A stretch of DNA of 15,124 bases, from contig JBBRVG010000092.1 of the NCBI GenBank assembly GCA_038247115.1, positions 1-15,124 on the forward strand, written 5' to 3'. Shown piece by piece: positions 13,133 through 15,124 of this stretch. A program made the translations under genes and the position numbers. The stretch is from Pseudaeromonas sp038247115. Lineage in GTDB: Bacteria; Pseudomonadota; Gammaproteobacteria; Enterobacterales; Aeromonadaceae. Every line of letters starts with the position of its first letter. The first letter of the stretch is position 1. Below the pieces are notes generated by a model, which was given only the letters and a program-made list of their open reading frames with translations, made no database searches and was not told where the DNA came from.

Positions 13133-15124
13133 ATGAGTGAGCTGGCCAGAGAAATCACGCCAATCAACATCGAAGATGAGTTGAAGAGCTCCTACCTGGA
13201 TTACGCTATGAGCGTCATCGTGGGTCGAGCTCTGCCGGACGTGCGAGATGGTTTAAAGCCTGTGCACCGTCGTGTCCTGTTCGCCATGCACGAACTGGGT
13301 AACGACTGGAACAAGGCCTACAAGAAATCGGCCCGTGTGGTCGGTGACGTGATCGGTAAGTATCACCCGCACGGGGATAGTGCTGTTTACGACACCATAG
13401 TGCGGATGGCACAAAATTTTTCCATGCGCTACATGCTGGTCGACGGTCAGGGTAACTTCGGTTCCGTGGATGGCGATTCCGCGGCGGCGATGCGTTACAC
13501 CGAAATCCGGATGAACAAGATTGCCCACGAATTGCTGGCCGACTTGGACAAGGAAACCGTGGACTGGGTGCCGAACTACGACGGCACCGAGATGATCCCG
13601 GCGGTGATGCCGACCAAGATCCCCAACCTGCTGGTCAACGGTTCGTCCGGGATCGCGGTCGGGATGGCGACCAATATTCCGCCCCACAACCTGACCGAAG
13701 TGGTCGAGGCTTGTCTGGCGCTGATCGACAATGGTGAGCTGACCATTGATGAGCTGATGCAATATGTGCCGGGTCCGGACTTCCCGACCGGCGGTATCAT
13801 CAACGGTCGCTCCGGCATCATCGATGCCTATCGCACCGGTCGCGGCAAGATCTATGTCCGTGGCAAGCACCATATCGAGACCGACGAGAAAAACGGCAAA
13901 GAGAGCATCATTGTCACCGAGTTGCCATACACGGTGAACAAGGCGCGTCTCATCGAGAAGATTGCCGAACTGGTCAAAGACAAGAAGCTGGAGGGCATCA
14001 CGGCCCTGCGCGACGAGTCAGACAAAGACGGTATGCGGATGGTCGTCGAGCTGCGCCGTGGTGAAGTTGCCGAGGTGGTGCTTAACAACCTGTATGCTCA
14101 TACCCAGTTGCAAAACGTGTTCGGTATGAACATGGTCGCCTTGGTCAATGGTCAACCCAAGACCTTGAACCTCAAGGAGATCCTGGCTGCCTTCATCGAC
14201 CACCGTCGTGAAGTGGTGACGCGTCGTACCGTATTCGAACTGCGCAAGGCGCGGGATCGTGCCCATATCTTGGAAGGTCTGGCGATTGCGCTAGCCAACA
14301 TCGATGCCATTATCGAGCTGATCCGGAATTCTCCCACGCCGGCTGAAGCCAAGGCGGGTTTGATTGCCCATGCTTGGGAATTGGGATCCGTCGCTGTCAT
14401 GCTGGAACGTGCTGGTGATGATGCCGCACGCCCCGAGTGGCTGGAGCCGGAGTACGGTATCCGCGAAGGTCAATACTTCCTGACCGAACAACAGGCGCAA
14501 GCCATCCTCGATCTGCGTCTGCATAAGCTGACTGGCCTCGAGCATGAGAAGATCCTGGATGAATATCAGGAACTGCTGAACCAGATTGCTGAACTGTTGC
14601 ACATTTTGAACAGCCCGGCACGCTTGATGGAAGTCATCCGTGAAGAGCTGGAACTGGTGAAGAGTCAGTTTGGCGATGTGCGTCGCTCCTCGATTCAGGC
14701 GGCTAGCATCGAAATCAACATGGAAGATTTGATCACCCCGGAAGATGTGGTGGTGACGCTCTCCCATGAAGGCTATGTGAAGTATCAGCCTTTGTCAGAC
14801 TATGAAGCCCAGCGTCGAGGCGGCCGAGGTAAATCGGCCACCAAGATGAAGGAAGAAGACTTCATTGAACAACTGCTGGTGGCCAACACCCACGACACCA
14901 TTCTGTGCTTCTCGACGCGCGGCAAGGTGTACTGGCTCAAGGTTTATAATCTGCCAGAAGCCAGCCGTGCTGCGCGCGGTCGACCCATCGTCAACCTGCT
15001 GCCGCTGGATGAGAACGAACGGATCACCGCGATCCTGCCGGTCAAATCCTATGACAGCGATAAGTACGTGTTCTTTGCTACCGCTGACGGTACCGTGAAG
15101 AAGACGGAACTGTCTGCCTTCTCC
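13133..15124 (+). CDS. gyrA: DNA gyrase subunit A (partial, 3' end beyond window)
   Basis: This is the first 664 residues of GyrA, the DNA-breaking and rejoining subunit of gyrase, open to the right edge (about 250 residues missing). The sequence begins MSELAREITPINIEDELKSSY. The breakage-reunion domain carries catalytic Tyr122 (AMRYTEIR). The quinolone-determining region has Ser83 and Asp87 (HPHGDSAVYDT), the susceptible residues. The GyrA box at 560-566 reads QRRGGRG, at the same residue numbers as E. coli QRRGGKG, and opens the C-terminal DNA-wrapping domain. A modest AGGG precedes the ATG. The gene is divergent from ubiG, as in E. coli. Confidence 0.98.
   Translation, partial: MSELAREITPINIEDELKSSYLDYAMSVIVGRALPDVRDGLKPVHRRVLFAMHELGNDWNKAYKKSARVVGDVIGKYHPHGDSAVYDTIVRMAQNFSMRYMLVDGQGNFGSVDGDSAAAMRYTEIRMNKIAHELLADLDKETVDWVPNYDGTEMIPAVMPTKIPNLLVNGSSGIAVGMATNIPPHNLTEVVEACLALIDNGELTIDELMQYVPGPDFPTGGIINGRSGIIDAYRTGRGKIYVRGKHHIETDEKNGKESIIVTELPYTVNKARLIEKIAELVKDKKLEGITALRDESDKDGMRMVVELRRGEVAEVVLNNLYAHTQLQNVFGMNMVALVNGQPKTLNLKEILAAFIDHRREVVTRRTVFELRKARDRAHILEGLAIALANIDAIIELIRNSPTPAEAKAGLIAHAWELGSVAVMLERAGDDAARPEWLEPEYGIREGQYFLTEQQAQAILDLRLHKLTGLEHEKILDEYQELLNQIAELLHILNSPARLMEVIREELELVKSQFGDVRRSSIQAASIEINMEDLITPEDVVVTLSHEGYVKYQPLSDYEAQRRGGRGKSATKMKEEDFIEQLLVANTHDTILCFSTRGKVYWLKVYNLPEASRAARGRPIVNLLPLDENERITAILPVKSYDSDKYVFFATADGTVKKTELSAFS

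Noticed and set aside
13253..13873. 206-codon and other open frames on the minus strand inside gyrA
   Set aside because: They are antisense to gyrA, whose full-length match to GyrA is unambiguous; His/Val/Gly-rich composition is typical of shadow frames.
1..15124. Mobile element, CRISPR array, prophage or integron
   Set aside because: No transposase, integrase, spaced repeats or terminal repeats were seen; all blocks read as ordinary chromosome.

Overview
The window looks like a chromosomal segment of a gammaproteobacterium, most likely an Aeromonadales or related lineage. The genus is inference, because no rRNA is present. The basis is close agreement of GyrA, NrdA, NrdB, SerA and UbiG with the E. 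coli proteins, plus gene order. The right half (yfaE, nrdB, nrdA, then ubiG divergent from gyrA) matches the E. coli yfaE-nrdBA-ubiG-gyrA neighbourhood. The left part (a yggE-like gene next to serA) recalls another E. coli neighbourhood. No mobile element, CRISPR array, tRNA or rRNA was seen.

Layout. 1-222 is a non-coding leader with small hairpins. 223-804 is an unrecognised acidic protein. 858-1556 is a periplasmic SIMPL/YggE-type protein, separated by a bidirectional terminator from serA (1634-2863, minus). 3095-3655 (minus) is a stand-alone isochorismatase-fold cysteine hydrolase, divergent from a small secreted DUF1496-type protein (3751-4083). 4220-7181 is the most interesting block: a shortened LapD-like membrane receptor overlapping an orphan TAXI solute-binding protein, convergent with a LapG-type periplasmic cysteine protease. 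7338-11155 (minus) is the aerobic ribonucleotide reductase operon nrdA-nrdB-yfaE, with tandem NrdR boxes, a DnaA-like box and a hairpin-rich leader. 11586-12970 (minus) is ubiG followed by a HAD phosphatase that resembles MupP more than Gph. gyrA starts at 13133 and runs off the right edge after 664 codons.

How the genes fit together. In known Lap systems LapD holds LapG at the inner membrane when c-di-GMP is high, so LapG cannot cut large surface adhesins. Here LapG keeps the Cys/His/Asp triad with the family's spacing, and the LapD-like protein keeps the periplasmic tryptophan that docks LapG. The cytoplasmic input is heavily altered: GGDEF is missing and only a degenerate EAL-like fold remains. 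The very next gene, translationally coupled to it, is a periplasmic small-molecule-binding protein with no TRAP permease nearby. This suggests a Lap checkpoint that may be driven, or tuned, by a periplasmic ligand instead of, or as well as, c-di-GMP. That functional reading is inference; the domain loss and gene arrangement are visible in the sequence.
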